From Odiellus spinosus (Eukaryota > Arthropoda > Arachnida > Opiliones > Phalangiidae): a stretch of 64,000 nucleotides of DNA. The DNA lies in assembly GCA_963920705.1 (NCBI GenBank), contig OY987234.1, positions 1,054,001 to 1,118,000 of the forward strand. The letters are read 5' to 3'. The translations under genes were made by a program, and so were the position numbers. Every line of letters starts with the position of its first letter. Positions within the stretch are counted from its first letter, which is position 1. Of this stretch, positions 41,143 to 54,167 are shown piece after piece. The notes beneath the pieces were generated by a model that did not search any database, was not told the DNA's origin, and saw nothing but the letters and a program-made list of their open reading frames with translations.

Positions 41143-41880
41143 AATTTCCCAAATGTAGATCCAAATATTTCCCAAGTGCAGATCCACAAATTTCCCCAGT
41201 GCAGATCCAAAAATTTCCCAAGTGCAGTACCCACAAATTTCCCTAGTGCAGATCCACAAATTTCCCAAGTGCAGATCCAAAAATTTCCCAAGTGCAGATC
41301 CACAAATTTCCCAAGTGCATATCCACAAATTTCCCAAGTGCAGATCCACAAATTTCCCAAGTGCAGAACCACAAATTTCCCAAGTGCAGATCCACAAATT
41401 TTCCAAGTGCAGATCCACAAATTTCCCAAGTGCAGATCCACAAATTTCCCAAGTGAAGATCCACATTTTTCCCAAGGGCAGATCCACAAAGTTCCCAAGT
41501 GCAGATCCACAAATTTCCCAAGTGCACATCCACAAATTTCCCAAGTGCAGATAATCAAATTTCCCAAGTGTAGATCCACAAATTTCCCAAGTGTAGATCC
41601 ACAAATTTCCCAAATGTAGATCCACAAATTTCCCAAGTGTAGATCCACAAATTTCCCAAGTGCAGATCCACAAATTTCCCAAGTGTAGATCCACAAATTT
41701 CCTAAGTGTAGATCCACAAATTTCCCAAATGTAGATCCACAAATTTCTCATGTGCAGATCCACAAATTTCCCAAGTGCAGATAATCAAATTTCCCAAGTG
41801 TAGATCCACAAATTTCCCAAGTGTAGATCCACAAATTTCCCAAGTACAGATCCACAAATTTCCCAAGTGTAGATCCACAA
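40250..41880 (+). repeat. Block shared with 47.9-49.5 kb at 7,666 bp
   Basis: The frame at 40657-41763 matches 48323-49429 over 368 codons with about three residue changes. The + strand frames at 40278 and 47944, and at 41176 and 48842, also correspond. The offset is 7,666 bp. GCAGAACC occurs in both (near 41365 and 49031), confirming shared descent. Confidence 0.82.
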
Positions 41881-42040
41881 ATTTCCCAAGTGTAGATCCA
41901 CAAATTTCCCAAGTGTAGATCCACAAATTTCCCAAATGTAGATCCACAAATTTCCCAAGTGTAGATCCACAAATTTCCCAAGTGCAGATCCACAAATTTC
42001 CCAAGTGTAGATCCACAAATTTCCCAAGTGTAGATCCACA
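41143..42040 (+). repeat. 39-unit higher-order repeat, copy 2 (898 bp)
   Basis: Second copy of the 898-bp period; the frame at 41748-42134 matches 40850-41236 with one residue changed. It carries GCAGAACC near 41365 and TTTCCTAAG near 41700. A third, shortened copy starts near 42041 and carries a 24-bp unit near 42123. Confidence 0.85.
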
Positions 42041-45000
42041 AATTTCCCAAATGTAGATCCAAAAATTTCCCAAGTGCAGATCCACAAATTTCCCCAGTGC
42101 AGATCCAAAAATTTCCCAAGTGCAGTACCCACAAATTTCCCTAGTGCAGATCCACAAATTTCCCAAGTGCAGATCCAAAAATTTCCCAAGTGCAGATCCA
42201 CAAATTTCCCAAGTGCATATCCACAAATTTCCCAAGTGCAGATCCACAAATTTCCCAAGTGCAGATCCACAAATTTCCCAAGTGCAGATCCAAAAATTTC
42301 CCAAGTGCAGATCCACAAATTTCCCAAGTGCATATCCACAAATTTCCCAAGTGCAGATCCACAAATTTCCCAAGTGCAGATCCACAAATTTCCCAAGTGC
42401 AGATCCACAAATTTTCCAAGTGCAGATCCACAAATTTCCCAAGTGCAGATCCACAAATTTCCCAAGTGAAGATCCACATTTTTCCCAAGGGCAGATCCAC
42501 AAAGTTCCCAAGTGCAGATCCACAAATTTCCCAAGTGCACATCCACAAATTTCCCAAGTGCAGATAATCAAATTTCCCAAGTGTAGATCCACAAATTTCC
42601 CAAATGTAGATCCAAAAATTTCCCAAGTGCAGATCCACAAATTTCCCCAGTGCAGATCCAAAAATTTCCCAAGTGCAGTACCCACAAATTTCCCTAGTGC
42701 AGATCCACAAATTTCCCAAGTGCAGATCCAAAAATTTCCCAAGTGCAGATCCACAAATTTCCCAAGTGCATATCCACAAATTTCCCAAGTGCAGATCCAC
42801 AAATTTCCCAAGTGCAGATCCACAAATTTCCCAAGTGCAGATCCACAAATTTTCCAAGTGCAGATCCACAAATTTCCCAAGTGCAGATCCACAAATTTCC
42901 CAAGTGAAGATCCACATTTTTCCCAAGGGCAGATCCACAAAGTTCCCAAGTGCAGATCCACAAATTTCCCAAGTGCACATCCACAAATTTCCAAGTGCAG
43001 ATAATCAAATTTCCCAAGTGTAGATCCACAAATTTCCCAAGTGTAGATCCACAAATTTCCCAAATGTAGATCCACAAATTTCCCAAGTGTAGATCCACAA
43101 ATTTCCCAAGTGCAGATCCACAAATTTCCCAAGTGTAGATCCACAGATTTCCCAAGTGTAGATCCACAAATTTCCCAAATGTAGATCCACAAATTTCTCA
43201 TGTGCAGATCCACAAATTTCCCAAGTGCAGATAATAAAATTTCCCAAGTGTAGATCCACAAATTTCCCAAGTGTAGATCCACAAATTTCCCAAATGTAGA
43301 TCCACAAATTTCCCAAGTGTAGATCCACAAATTTCCCAAGTGCAGATCCACAAATTTCCCAAGTGCAGATCCACAAATTTCCCAAGTGCAGATCCACAAA
43401 TTTTCCAAGTGCAGATCCACAAATTTCCCAAGTGCAGATCCACAAATTTCCCAAGTGCAGATCCACAAAGTTCCCAAGAGCAGATCCACTAATTTCCCAA
43501 GTGCACATCCACAAATTTCCCAAGTGCAGATAATCAAATTTCCCAAGTGTAGATCCACAAATTTCACAAGTGTAGATCCACAAATTTCCCAAGTGTAGAT
43601 CCACAAATTTCCCAAGTGCAGATCCACAAATTTCCCAAGTGCAGATACACAAATTTCCCAAGTGTAGATCCACTAATTTCCCAAATGCAGATCCACAAAT
43701 TTCCCAAGTGCAGATCCACAAATTTCCCAAGTGCAGATACACAAATTTCCCAAGTGCAGATCCACAAATTTCCCAAGTGTAGATCCACAAATTTCCCAAG
43801 TGTAGATCCACAAATTTCCCAAGTGTAGATCCACAAATTTCCCAAGTGTAGATCCACAAATTTCCCAAATGTAGATCCACAAATTTCCCAAGTGTAGATC
43901 CATAAATTTCCCAAGTGCAGATCCACAAATTTCCCAAGTGTAGATCCACAAATTTCCCAAGTATAGATCCACAAATTTCCCAAATGTAGATCCAAAAATT
44001 TCCCAAGTGCAGATCCACAAATTTCCCAAGTGCAGATCCAAAAATTTCCCAAGTGCAGTACCCACAAATTTCCCTAGTGCAGATCCACAAATTTCCCAAG
44101 TGCATATCCACAAATTTCCCAAGTGCAGATCCACAAATTTCCCAAGTGCAGATCCACAAATTTTCCAAGTGCAGATCCACAAATTTCCCAAGTGCAGATC
44201 CACAAATTTCCCAAGTGAAGATCCACATTTTTCCCAAAGGCAGATCCACAAAGTTCCCAAGTGCAGATCCACAAATTTCCCAAGTGCACATCCACAAATT
44301 TCCCAAGTGCAGATAATCAAATTTCCCAAGTGTAGATCCACAAATTTCCCAAGTGCAGATCCAAAAATTTCCCAAGTGCAGATCCACAAATTTCCCAAGT
44401 GCATATCCACAAATTTCCCAAGTGCAGATCCACAAATTTCCCAAGTGCAGATCCACAAATTTCCCAAGTGCAGATCCACAAATTTTCCAAGTGCAGATCC
44501 ACAAATTTCCCAAGTGCAGATCCACAAATTTCCCAAGTGAAGATCCACATTTTTCCCAAGGGCAGATCCACAAAGTTCCCAAGTGCAGATCCACAAATTT
44601 CCCAAGTGCACATCCACAAATTTCCCAAGTGCAGATAATCAAATTTCCCAAGTGTAGATCCACAAATTTCCCAAATGTAGATCCAAAAATTTCCCAAGTG
44701 CAGATCCACAAATTTCCCCAGTGCAGATCCAAAAATTTCCCAAGTGCAGTACCCACAAATTTCCCTAGTGCAGATCCACAAATTTCCCAAGTGCAGATCC
44801 AAAAATTTCCCAAGTGCAGATCCACAAATTTCCCAAGTGCATATCCACAAATTTCCCAAGTGCAGATCCACAAATTTCCCAAGTGCAGATCCACAAATTT
44901 CCCAAGTGCAGATCCACAAATTTTCCAAGTGCAGATCCACAAATTTCCCAAGTGCACATCCACAAATTTCCCAAGTGCAGATAATCAAATTTCCCAAGTG

Positions 45001-45307
45001 TAGATCCACAAATTTCCCAAGTGTAGATCCACAAATTTCCCAAATGTAGATCCACAAATTTCCCAAGTGTAGATCCACAAATTTCCCAAGTGCAGATCCA
45101 CAAATTTCCCAAGTGTAGATCCACAAATTTCCCAAGTGTAGATCCACAAATTTCCCAAATGTAGATCCACAAATTTCTCATGTGCAGATCCACAAATTTC
45201 CCAAGTGCAGATTATCAAATTTCCCAAGTGTAGATCCACAAATTTCCCAAGTGTAGATCCACAAATTTCCCAAGTACAGATCCACAAATTTCCCAAGTGT
45301 AGATCCA
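42041..45307 (+). repeat. Reshuffled stretch of the core domain
   Basis: Holds four of the twelve 24-bp units (42123, 42676, 44056 and 44747) at irregular spacings of 553, 1,380 and 691 bp, with several cassettes. A 22-bp unit (TTTCCAAGTG) lies near 42989. The part from 43616 matches 47553 onward at 3,937 bp. It looks like deletions and partial duplications of the 898-bp period. Confidence 0.7.
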
Positions 45308-48300
45308 CAAATTTCCCAAGTGTAGATCCACAAATTTCCCAAGTGTAGATCCACAAATTTCCCAAATGTAGATCCACAAATTTCCCAAGTGTAGATCCAC
45401 AAATTTCCCAAGTGCAGATCCACAAATTTCCCAAGTGTAGATCCACAAATTTCCCAAGTGTAGATCCACAAATTTCCCAAATGTAGATCCACAAATTTCT
45501 CATGTGCAGATCCACAAATTTCCCAAGTGCAGATAATCAAATTTCCCAAGTGTAGATCCACAAATTTCCCAAGTGTAGATCCACAAATTTCCCAAGTACA
45601 GATCCACAAATTTCCCAAGTGTAGATCCACAAATTTCCCAAGTGTAGATCCACAAATTTCCCAAGTGTAGATCCACAAATTTCCCAAATGTAGATCCACA
45701 AATTTCCCAAGTGTAGATCCACAAATTTCCCAAGTGCAGATCCACAAATTTCCCAAGTGTAGATCCACAAATTTCCCAAGTGTAGATCCACAAATTTCCC
45801 AAATGTAGATCCAAAAATTTCCCAAGTGCAGTACCCACAAATTTCCCTAGTGCAGATCCACAAATTTCCCAAGTGCAGATCCAAAAATTTCCCAAGTGCA
45901 GATCCACAAATTTCCCAAGTGCATATCCACAAATTTCCCAAGTGCAGATCCACAAATTTCCCAAGTGCAGATCCACAAATTTCCCAAGTGCAGATCCACA
46001 AATTTTCCAAGTACAGATCCACAAATTTCCCAAGTGCAGATCCACAAATTTCCCAAGTGAAGATCCACATTTTTCCCAAGGGCAGATCCACAAAGTTCCC
46101 AAGTGCAGATCCACAAATTTCCCAAGTGCACATCCACAAATTTCCCAAGTGCAGATAATCAAATTTCCCAAGTGTAGATCCACAAATTTCCCAAGTGTAG
46201 ATCCACAAATTTCCCAAATGTAGATCCACAAATTTCCCAAGTGTAGATCCACAAATTTCCCAAGTGCAGATCCACAAATTTCCCAAGTGTAGATCCACAA
46301 ATTTCCCAAGTGTAGATCCACAAATTTCCCAAATGTAGATCCACAAATTTCTCATGTGCAGATCCACAAATTTCCCAAGTGCAGATAATAAAATTTCCCA
46401 AGTGTAGATCCACAAATTTCCCAAGTGTAGATCCACAAATTTCCCAAATGTAGATCCACAAATTTCCCAAGTGTAGATCCACAAATTTCCCAAGTGCAGA
46501 TCCACAAATTTCCCAAGTGCAGATCCACAAATTTCCCAAGTGCAGATCCACAAATTTTCCAAGTGCAGATCCACAAATTTCCCAAGTGCAGATCCACAAA
46601 TTTCCCAAGTGCAGATCCACAATTTTCCCAAGTGCAGATCCACAAAGTTCCCAAGTGCAGATCCACAAATTTCCCAAGTGCACATCCACAAATTTCCCAA
46701 GTGCAGATAATCAAATTTCCCAAGTGTAGATCCACAAATTTCACAAGTGTAGATCCACAAATTTCCCAAGTGTAGATCCACAAATTTCCCAAGTGCAGAT
46801 CCACAAATTTCCCAAGAGCAGATGCACAAATTTCCCAAGTGTAGATCCACTAATTTCCCAAATGCAGATCCACAAATTTCCCAAGTGCAGATCCACAAAT
46901 TTCCCAAGTGCAGATACACAAATTTCCCAAGTGCAGATCCACAAATTTCCCAAGTGTAGATCCACAAATTTCCCAAGTGTAGATCCACAAATTTCCCAAG
47001 TGTAGATCCACAAATTTCCCAAGTGTAGATCCACAAATTTCCCAAATGTAGATCCACAAATTTTTTCATGTGCAGATCCACAAATTTCCCAAGTGCAGAT
47101 AATCAAATTTCCCAAGTGCAGATCCACAAATTTCCCAAGTGTAGATCCACAAATTTCCCAAGTGTAGATCCACAAATTTCCCAAGTGTAGATCCACAAAT
47201 TTCCCAAGTGTAGATCCACAAATTTCCCAAATGTAGATCCACAAATTTCCCAAGTGTAGATCCACAAATTTCCCAAGTGCAGATCCACAAATTTCCCAAG
47301 TGTAGATCCACAAATTTCCCAAGCGTAGATCCACAAATTTCCCAAATGCAGATCCACAAATTTCCCAAGTGCAGATCCACAATTTTCCCAAGTGCAGATC
47401 CACAAAGTTCCCAAGTGCAGATCCACAAATTTCCCAAGTGCACATCCACAAATTTCCCAAGTGCAGATAATCAAATTTCCCAAGTGTAGATCCACAAATT
47501 TCACAAGTGTAGATCCACAAATTTCCCAAGTGTAGATCCACAAATTTCCCAAGTGCAGATCCACAAATTTCCCAAGTGCAGATACACAAATTTCCCAAGT
47601 GTAGATCCACTAATTTCCCAAATGCAGATCCACAAATTTCCCAAGTGCAGATCCACAAATTTCCCAAGTGCAGATACACAAATTTCCCAAGTGCAGATCC
47701 ACAAATTTCCCAAGTGTAGATCCACAAATTTCCCAAGTGTAGATCCACAAATTTCCCAAGTGTAGATCCACAAATTTCCCAAGTGTAGATCCACAAATTT
47801 CCCAAATGTAGATCCACAAATTTCCCAAGTGTAGATCCATAAATTTCCCAAGTGCAGATCCACAAATTTCCCAAGTGTAGATCCACAAATTTCCCAAGTA
47901 TAGATCCACAAATTTCCCAAATGTAGATCCAAAAATTTCCCAAGTGCAGATCCACAAATTTCCCAAGTGCAGATCCAAAAATTTCCCAAGTGCAGTACCC
48001 ACAAATTTCCCTAGTGCAGATCCACAAATTTCCCAAGTGCAGATCCAAAAATTTCCCAAGTGCAGATCCACAAATTTCCCAAGTGCATATCCACAAATTT
48101 CCCAAGTGCAGATCCACAAATTTCCCAAGTGCAGATCCACAAATTTCCCAAGTGCAGATCCACAAATTTTCCAAGTGCAGATCCACAAATTTCCCAAGTG
48201 CAGATCCACAAATTTCCCAAGTGAAGATCCACATTTTTCCCAAGGGCAGATCCACAAAGTTCCCAAGTGCAGATCCACAAATTTCCCAAGTGCACATCCA

Positions 48301-49221
48301 CAAATTTCCCAAGTGCAGATAATCAAATTTCCCAAGTGTAGATCCACAAATTTCCCAAGTGTAGATCCACAAATTTCCCAAATGTAGATCCACAAATTTC
48401 CCAAGTGTAGATCCACAAATTTCCCAAGTGCAGATCCACAAATTTCCCAAGTGTAGATCCACAAATTTCCCAAGTGTAGATCCACAAATTTCCCAAATGT
48501 AGATCCACAAATTTCTCATGTGCAGATCCACAAATTTCCCAAGTGCAGATAATCAAATTTCCCAAGTGTAGATCCACAAATTTCCCAAGTGTAGATCCAC
48601 AAATTTCCCAAGTACAGATCCACAAATTTCCCAAGTGTAGATCCACAAATTTCCCAAGTGTAGATCCACAAATTTCCCAAGTGTAGATCCACAAATTTCC
48701 CAAATGTAGATCCACAAATTTCCCAAGTGTAGATCCACAAATTTCCCAAGTGCAGATCCACAAATTTCCCAAGTGTAGATCCACAAATTTCCCAAGTGTA
48801 GATCCACAAATTTCCCAAATGTAGATCCAAAAATTTCCCAAGTGCAGATCCACAAATTTCCCCAGTGCAGATCCAAAAATTTCCCAAGTGCAGTACCCAC
48901 AAATTTCCCTAGTGCAGATCCACAAATTTCCCAAGTGCAGATCCAAAAATTTCCCAAGTGCAGATCCACAAATTTCCCAAGTGCATATCCACAAATTTCC
49001 CAAGTGCAGATCCACAAATTTCCCAAGTGCAGAACCACAAATTTCCCAAGTGCAGATCCACAAATTTTCCAAGTGCAGATCCACAAATTTCCCAAGTGCA
49101 GATCCACAAATTTCCCAAGTGAAGATCCACATTTTTCCCAAGGGCAGATCCACAAAGTTCCCAAGTGCAGATCCACAAATTTCCCAAGTGCACATCCACA
49201 AATTTCCCAAGTGCAGATAAT
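45308..49221 (+). repeat. Tandem duplication I, copy 1 (3,914 bp)
   Basis: The largest direct duplication found: 170 units plus four bases, the extra coming from 24-bp units. The left limit is GATCCAC near 45303 facing GATAATC near 49217. Frames 45537-47081 and 49451-50995 (514 codons) differ at one residue, from AAGTACAG near 46010 against AAGTGCAG near 49924. Confidence 0.9.
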
Positions 49222-52200
49222 CAAATTTCCCAAGTGTAGATCCACAAATTTCCCAAGTGTAGATCCACAAATTTCCCAAATGTAGATCCACAAATTTCCC
49301 AAGTGTAGATCCACAAATTTCCCAAGTGCAGATCCACAAATTTCCCAAGTGTAGATCCACAAATTTCCCAAGTGTAGATCCACAAATTTCCCAAATGTAG
49401 ATCCACAAATTTCTCATGTGCAGATCCACAAATTTCCCAAGTGCAGATAATCAAATTTCCCAAGTGTAGATCCACAAATTTCCCAAGTGTAGATCCACAA
49501 ATTTCCCAAGTACAGATCCACAAATTTCCCAAGTGTAGATCCACAAATTTCCCAAGTGTAGATCCACAAATTTCCCAAGTGTAGATCCACAAATTTCCCA
49601 AATGTAGATCCACAAATTTCCCAAGTGTAGATCCACAAATTTCCCAAGTGCAGATCCACAAATTTCCCAAGTGTAGATCCACAAATTTCCCAAGTGTAGA
49701 TCCACAAATTTCCCAAATGTAGATCCAAAAATTTCCCAAGTGCAGTACCCACAAATTTCCCTAGTGCAGATCCACAAATTTCCCAAGTGCAGATCCAAAA
49801 ATTTCCCAAGTGCAGATCCACAAATTTCCCAAGTGCATATCCACAAATTTCCCAAGTGCAGATCCACAAATTTCCCAAGTGCAGATCCACAAATTTCCCA
49901 AGTGCAGATCCACAAATTTTCCAAGTGCAGATCCACAAATTTCCCAAGTGCAGATCCACAAATTTCCCAAGTGAAGATCCACATTTTTCCCAAGGGCAGA
50001 TCCACAAAGTTCCCAAGTGCAGATCCACAAATTTCCCAAGTGCACATCCACAAATTTCCCAAGTGCAGATAATCAAATTTCCCAAGTGTAGATCCACAAA
50101 TTTCCCAAGTGTAGATCCACAAATTTCCCAAATGTAGATCCACAAATTTCCCAAGTGTAGATCCACAAATTTCCCAAGTGCAGATCCACAAATTTCCCAA
50201 GTGTAGATCCACAAATTTCCCAAGTGTAGATCCACAAATTTCCCAAATGTAGATCCACAAATTTCTCATGTGCAGATCCACAAATTTCCCAAGTGCAGAT
50301 AATAAAATTTCCCAAGTGTAGATCCACAAATTTCCCAAGTGTAGATCCACAAATTTCCCAAATGTAGATCCACAAATTTCCCAAGTGTAGATCCACAAAT
50401 TTCCCAAGTGCAGATCCACAAATTTCCCAAGTGCAGATCCACAAATTTCCCAAGTGCAGATCCACAAATTTTCCAAGTGCAGATCCACAAATTTCCCAAG
50501 TGCAGATCCACAAATTTCCCAAGTGCAGATCCACAATTTTCCCAAGTGCAGATCCACAAAGTTCCCAAGTGCAGATCCACAAATTTCCCAAGTGCACATC
50601 CACAAATTTCCCAAGTGCAGATAATCAAATTTCCCAAGTGTAGATCCACAAATTTCACAAGTGTAGATCCACAAATTTCCCAAGTGTAGATCCACAAATT
50701 TCCCAAGTGCAGATCCACAAATTTCCCAAGAGCAGATGCACAAATTTCCCAAGTGTAGATCCACTAATTTCCCAAATGCAGATCCACAAATTTCCCAAGT
50801 GCAGATCCACAAATTTCCCAAGTGCAGATACACAAATTTCCCAAGTGCAGATCCACAAATTTCCCAAGTGTAGATCCACAAATTTCCCAAGTGTAGATCC
50901 ACAAATTTCCCAAGTGTAGATCCACAAATTTCCCAAGTGTAGATCCACAAATTTCCCAAATGTAGATCCACAAATTTTTTCATGTGCAGATCCACAAATT
51001 TCCCAAGTGCAGATAATCAAATTTCCCAAGTGCAGATCCACAAATTTCCCAAGTGTAGATCCACAAATTTCCCAAGTGTAGATCCACAAATTTCCCAAGT
51101 GTAGATCCACAAATTTCCCAAGTGTAGATCCACAAATTTCCCAAATGTAGATCCACAAATTTCCCAAGTGTAGATCCACAAATTTCCCAAGTGCAGATCC
51201 ACAAATTTCCCAAGTGTAGATCCACAAATTTCCCAAGCGTAGATCCACAAATTTCCCAAATGCAGATCCACAAATTTCCCAAGTGCAGATCCACAATTTT
51301 CCCAAGTGCAGATCCACAAAGTTCCCAAGTGCAGATCCACAAATTTCCCAAGTGCACATCCACAAATTTCCCAAGTGCAGATAATCAAATTTCCCAAGTG
51401 TAGATCCACAAATTTCACAAGTGTAGATCCACAAATTTCCCAAGTGTAGATCCACAAATTTCCCAAGTGCAGATCCACAAATTTCCCAAGTGCAGATACA
51501 CAAATTTCCCAAGTGTAGATCCACTAATTTCCCAAATGCAGATCCACAAATTTCCCAAGTGCAGATCCACAAATTTCCCAAGTGCAGATACACAAATTTC
51601 CCAAGTGCAGATCCACAAATTTCCAAAGTGTAGATCCACAAATTTCCCAAGTGTAGATCCACAAATTTCCCAAGTGTAGATCCACAAATTTCCCAAGTGT
51701 AGATCCACAAATTTCCCAGATGTAGATCCACAAATTTCCCAAGTGTAGATCCACAAATTTCCCAAGTGCAGATCCACAAATTTCCCAAGTGTAGATCCAC
51801 AAATTTCCCAAGTGTAGATCCACAAATTTCCCAAATGTAGATCCAAAAATTTCCCAAGTGCAGATCCACAAATTTCCCCAGTGCAGATCCACAAATTTCC
51901 CAAGTGTAGATCCACAAATTTTCCAAGTGCAGATCCACAAATTTCCCAAGTGCAGATCCACTAATTTCCCAAGTGAAGATCCACATTTTTCCCAAGGGCA
52001 GATCCACAAAGTTCCCAAGTGCAGATCCACAAATTTCCCAAGTGCACATCCACAAATTTCCCAAGTGCAGATAATCAAATTTCCCAAGTGTAGATCCACA
52101 AATTTCCCAAGTGTAGATCCACAAATTTCCCAAATGTAGATCCACAAATTTCCCAAGTGTAGATCCACAAATTTCCCAAGTGCAGATCCACAAATTTCCC

Positions 52201-52432
52201 AAGTGTAGATCCACAAATTTCCCAAGTGTAGATCCACAAATTTCCCAAATGTAGATCCACAAATTTCTCATGTGCAGATCCACAAATTTCCCAAGTGCAG
52301 ATAATCAAATTTCCCAAGTGTAGATCCACAAATTTCCCAAGTGTAGATCCACAAATTTCCCAAGTACAGATCCACAAATTTCCCAAGTGTAGATCCACAA
52401 ATTTCCCAAGTGTAGATCCACAAATTTCCCAA
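49222..52432 (+). repeat. Tandem duplication I, copy 2, shortened by 162 bp
   Basis: Follows copy 1 in order to about 51.85 kb. Seven units, including the 24-bp unit, are then missing and the offset drops to 3,752 bp. The frames at 47944-48387 and 51858-52139 show this loss. Correspondence fades near 52432. Confidence 0.86.
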
Positions 52433-52902
52433 ATGTAGATCCACAAATTTCTCATGTGCAGATCCACAAATTTCCCAAGTGCAGATAATCAAATTTCCCA
52501 AGTGTAGATCCACAAATTTCCCAAGTGTAGATCCACAAATTTCCCAAGTACAGATCCACAAATTTTCCAAGTGCAGATCCACAAATTTCCCAAGTGCAGA
52601 TCCACAAATTTCCCAAGTACAGATCCACATTTTTCCCAAGGGCAGATCCACAAAGTTCCCAAGTGCAGATCCACAAATTTCCCAAGTGCACATCCACAAA
52701 TTTCCCAAGTGCAGATAATCAAATTTCCCAAGTGTAGATCCACAAATTTCCCAAGTGCAGATAATCAAATTTCCCAAGTGTAGATCCACAAATTTCCCAA
52801 GTGCAGATCCACAAATTTCCCAAGTGCAGATCCACAAATTTCCCAAGTGTAGATCCACAAATTTCCCAAGTGTAGATCCACAAATTTCCCAAATGTAGAT
52901 CA

Positions 52903-54167
52903 ACAAATTTCCCAAGTGCAGATCCACAAATTTCCCAAGTGTATATCCACAAATTTCCCAAGTGCAGATCCAAAAATTTCCCAAGTGCAGATCCACAAAT
53001 TTCCCAAGCGCAGATCCAAAAATTTCCCAAGTGCAGATCCACAAATTTCCCAAGTGCATATCCACAAATTTCCCAAGTGCAGATCCACAAATTTCCCAAG
53101 TGCAGATCCACAAATTTCCCAAGTGCAAATCCACAAATTTTCCAAGTGCAGATCCACAAATTTCCCAAGTGCAGATCCACAAATTTCCCAAGTGCAGATC
53201 CACATTTTTCCCAAGGGCAGATCCACAAAGTTCCCAAGGGCAGATCCACAAATTTCCCAAGTGCACATCCACAAATTTCCCAAGTGCAGATAATCAAATT
53301 TCCCAAGTGTAGATCCACAAATTTCCCAAGTGTAGATCCACAAATTTCCAAAATGTAGATCCACAAATTTCCCAAGTGTAGATCCACAAATTTCCCAAGT
53401 GCAGATCCACAAATTTCCCAAGTGTAGATCCACAAATTTCCCAAGTGTAGATCCACAAATTTCCCAAATGTAGATCCACAAATTTCTCATGTGCAGATCC
53501 ACAAATTTCCCAAGTGCAGATAATCAAATTTCCCAAGTGTAGATCCACAAATTTCACAAGTGTAGATCCACAAATTTCCCAAGTGTAGATCCACAAATTT
53601 CCCAAGTGCAGATCCACAAATTTCCCAAGTGCAGATACACAAATTTCCCAAGTGTAGATCCACTAATTTCCCAAATGCAGATCCACAAATTTCCCAATTG
53701 CAGATCCACAAATTTCCCAAGTGCAGATACACAAATTTCCCAAGTGCAGATCCACAAATTTCCCAAGTGTAGATCCACAAATTTTCCAAGTGCAGATCCA
53801 CAAATTTCCCAAGTGCAGATCCACAAATTTCCCAAGTGAAGATCCACATTTTTCCCAAGGGCAGATCCACAAAGTTCCCAAGTGCAGATCCACAAATTTC
53901 CCAAGTGCACATCCACAAATTTCCCAAGTGCAGATAATCAAATTTCCCAAGTGTAGATCCACAAATTTCACAAGTGTAGATCCACAAATTTCCCAAGTGT
54001 AGATCCACAAATTTCCCAAGTGCAGATCCACAAATTTCCCAAGTGCAGATACACAAATTTCCCAAGTGTAGATCCACTAATTTCCCAAATGTAGATCCAC
54101 AAATTTCCCAAGTGCAGATCCACAAATTTCCCAAGTACAGATACACAAATTTCCCAAGTGCAGATCC
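52903..54167 (+). repeat. Tandem duplication J, copy 1 (1,265 bp)
   Basis: Direct duplicate at 1,265 bp (55 units). The left limit is GATCAAC near 52898 facing GATCCAC. It carries AAGCGCAG near 53007, GCAAATCC near 53125, AAGGGCAG twice near 53214 and 53237, and TTTCCAAAATG near 53346. Confidence 0.9.

Larger units (their letters stand above)
37599..49762 (+). repeat. Core domain marked by twelve copies of a 24-bp unit (GCAGTACCCACAAA)
   Basis: A unit with GCAGTACCCAC in place of GCAGATCCAC is one base longer than normal and is followed by TTTCCCTAGTG. It occurs near 37610, 38048, 40327, 41225, 42123, 42676, 44056, 44747, 45829, 47993, 48891 and 49743, and nowhere else in the window. Such an unusual unit is unlikely to have arisen twelve times. 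All copies probably descend from one event spread by duplication, which makes it a clean lineage tag. Confidence 0.9.
35930..50985 (+). other. Family of 24-bp units with a six-T run (TTTTTTCATG)
   Basis: Units with AAATTTTTTCATGTG, one base longer than the related TTTCTCATGTG units, lie near 35941, 38729, 47060 and 50974. The last two are 3,914 bp apart and belong to duplication I. Confidence 0.87.
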
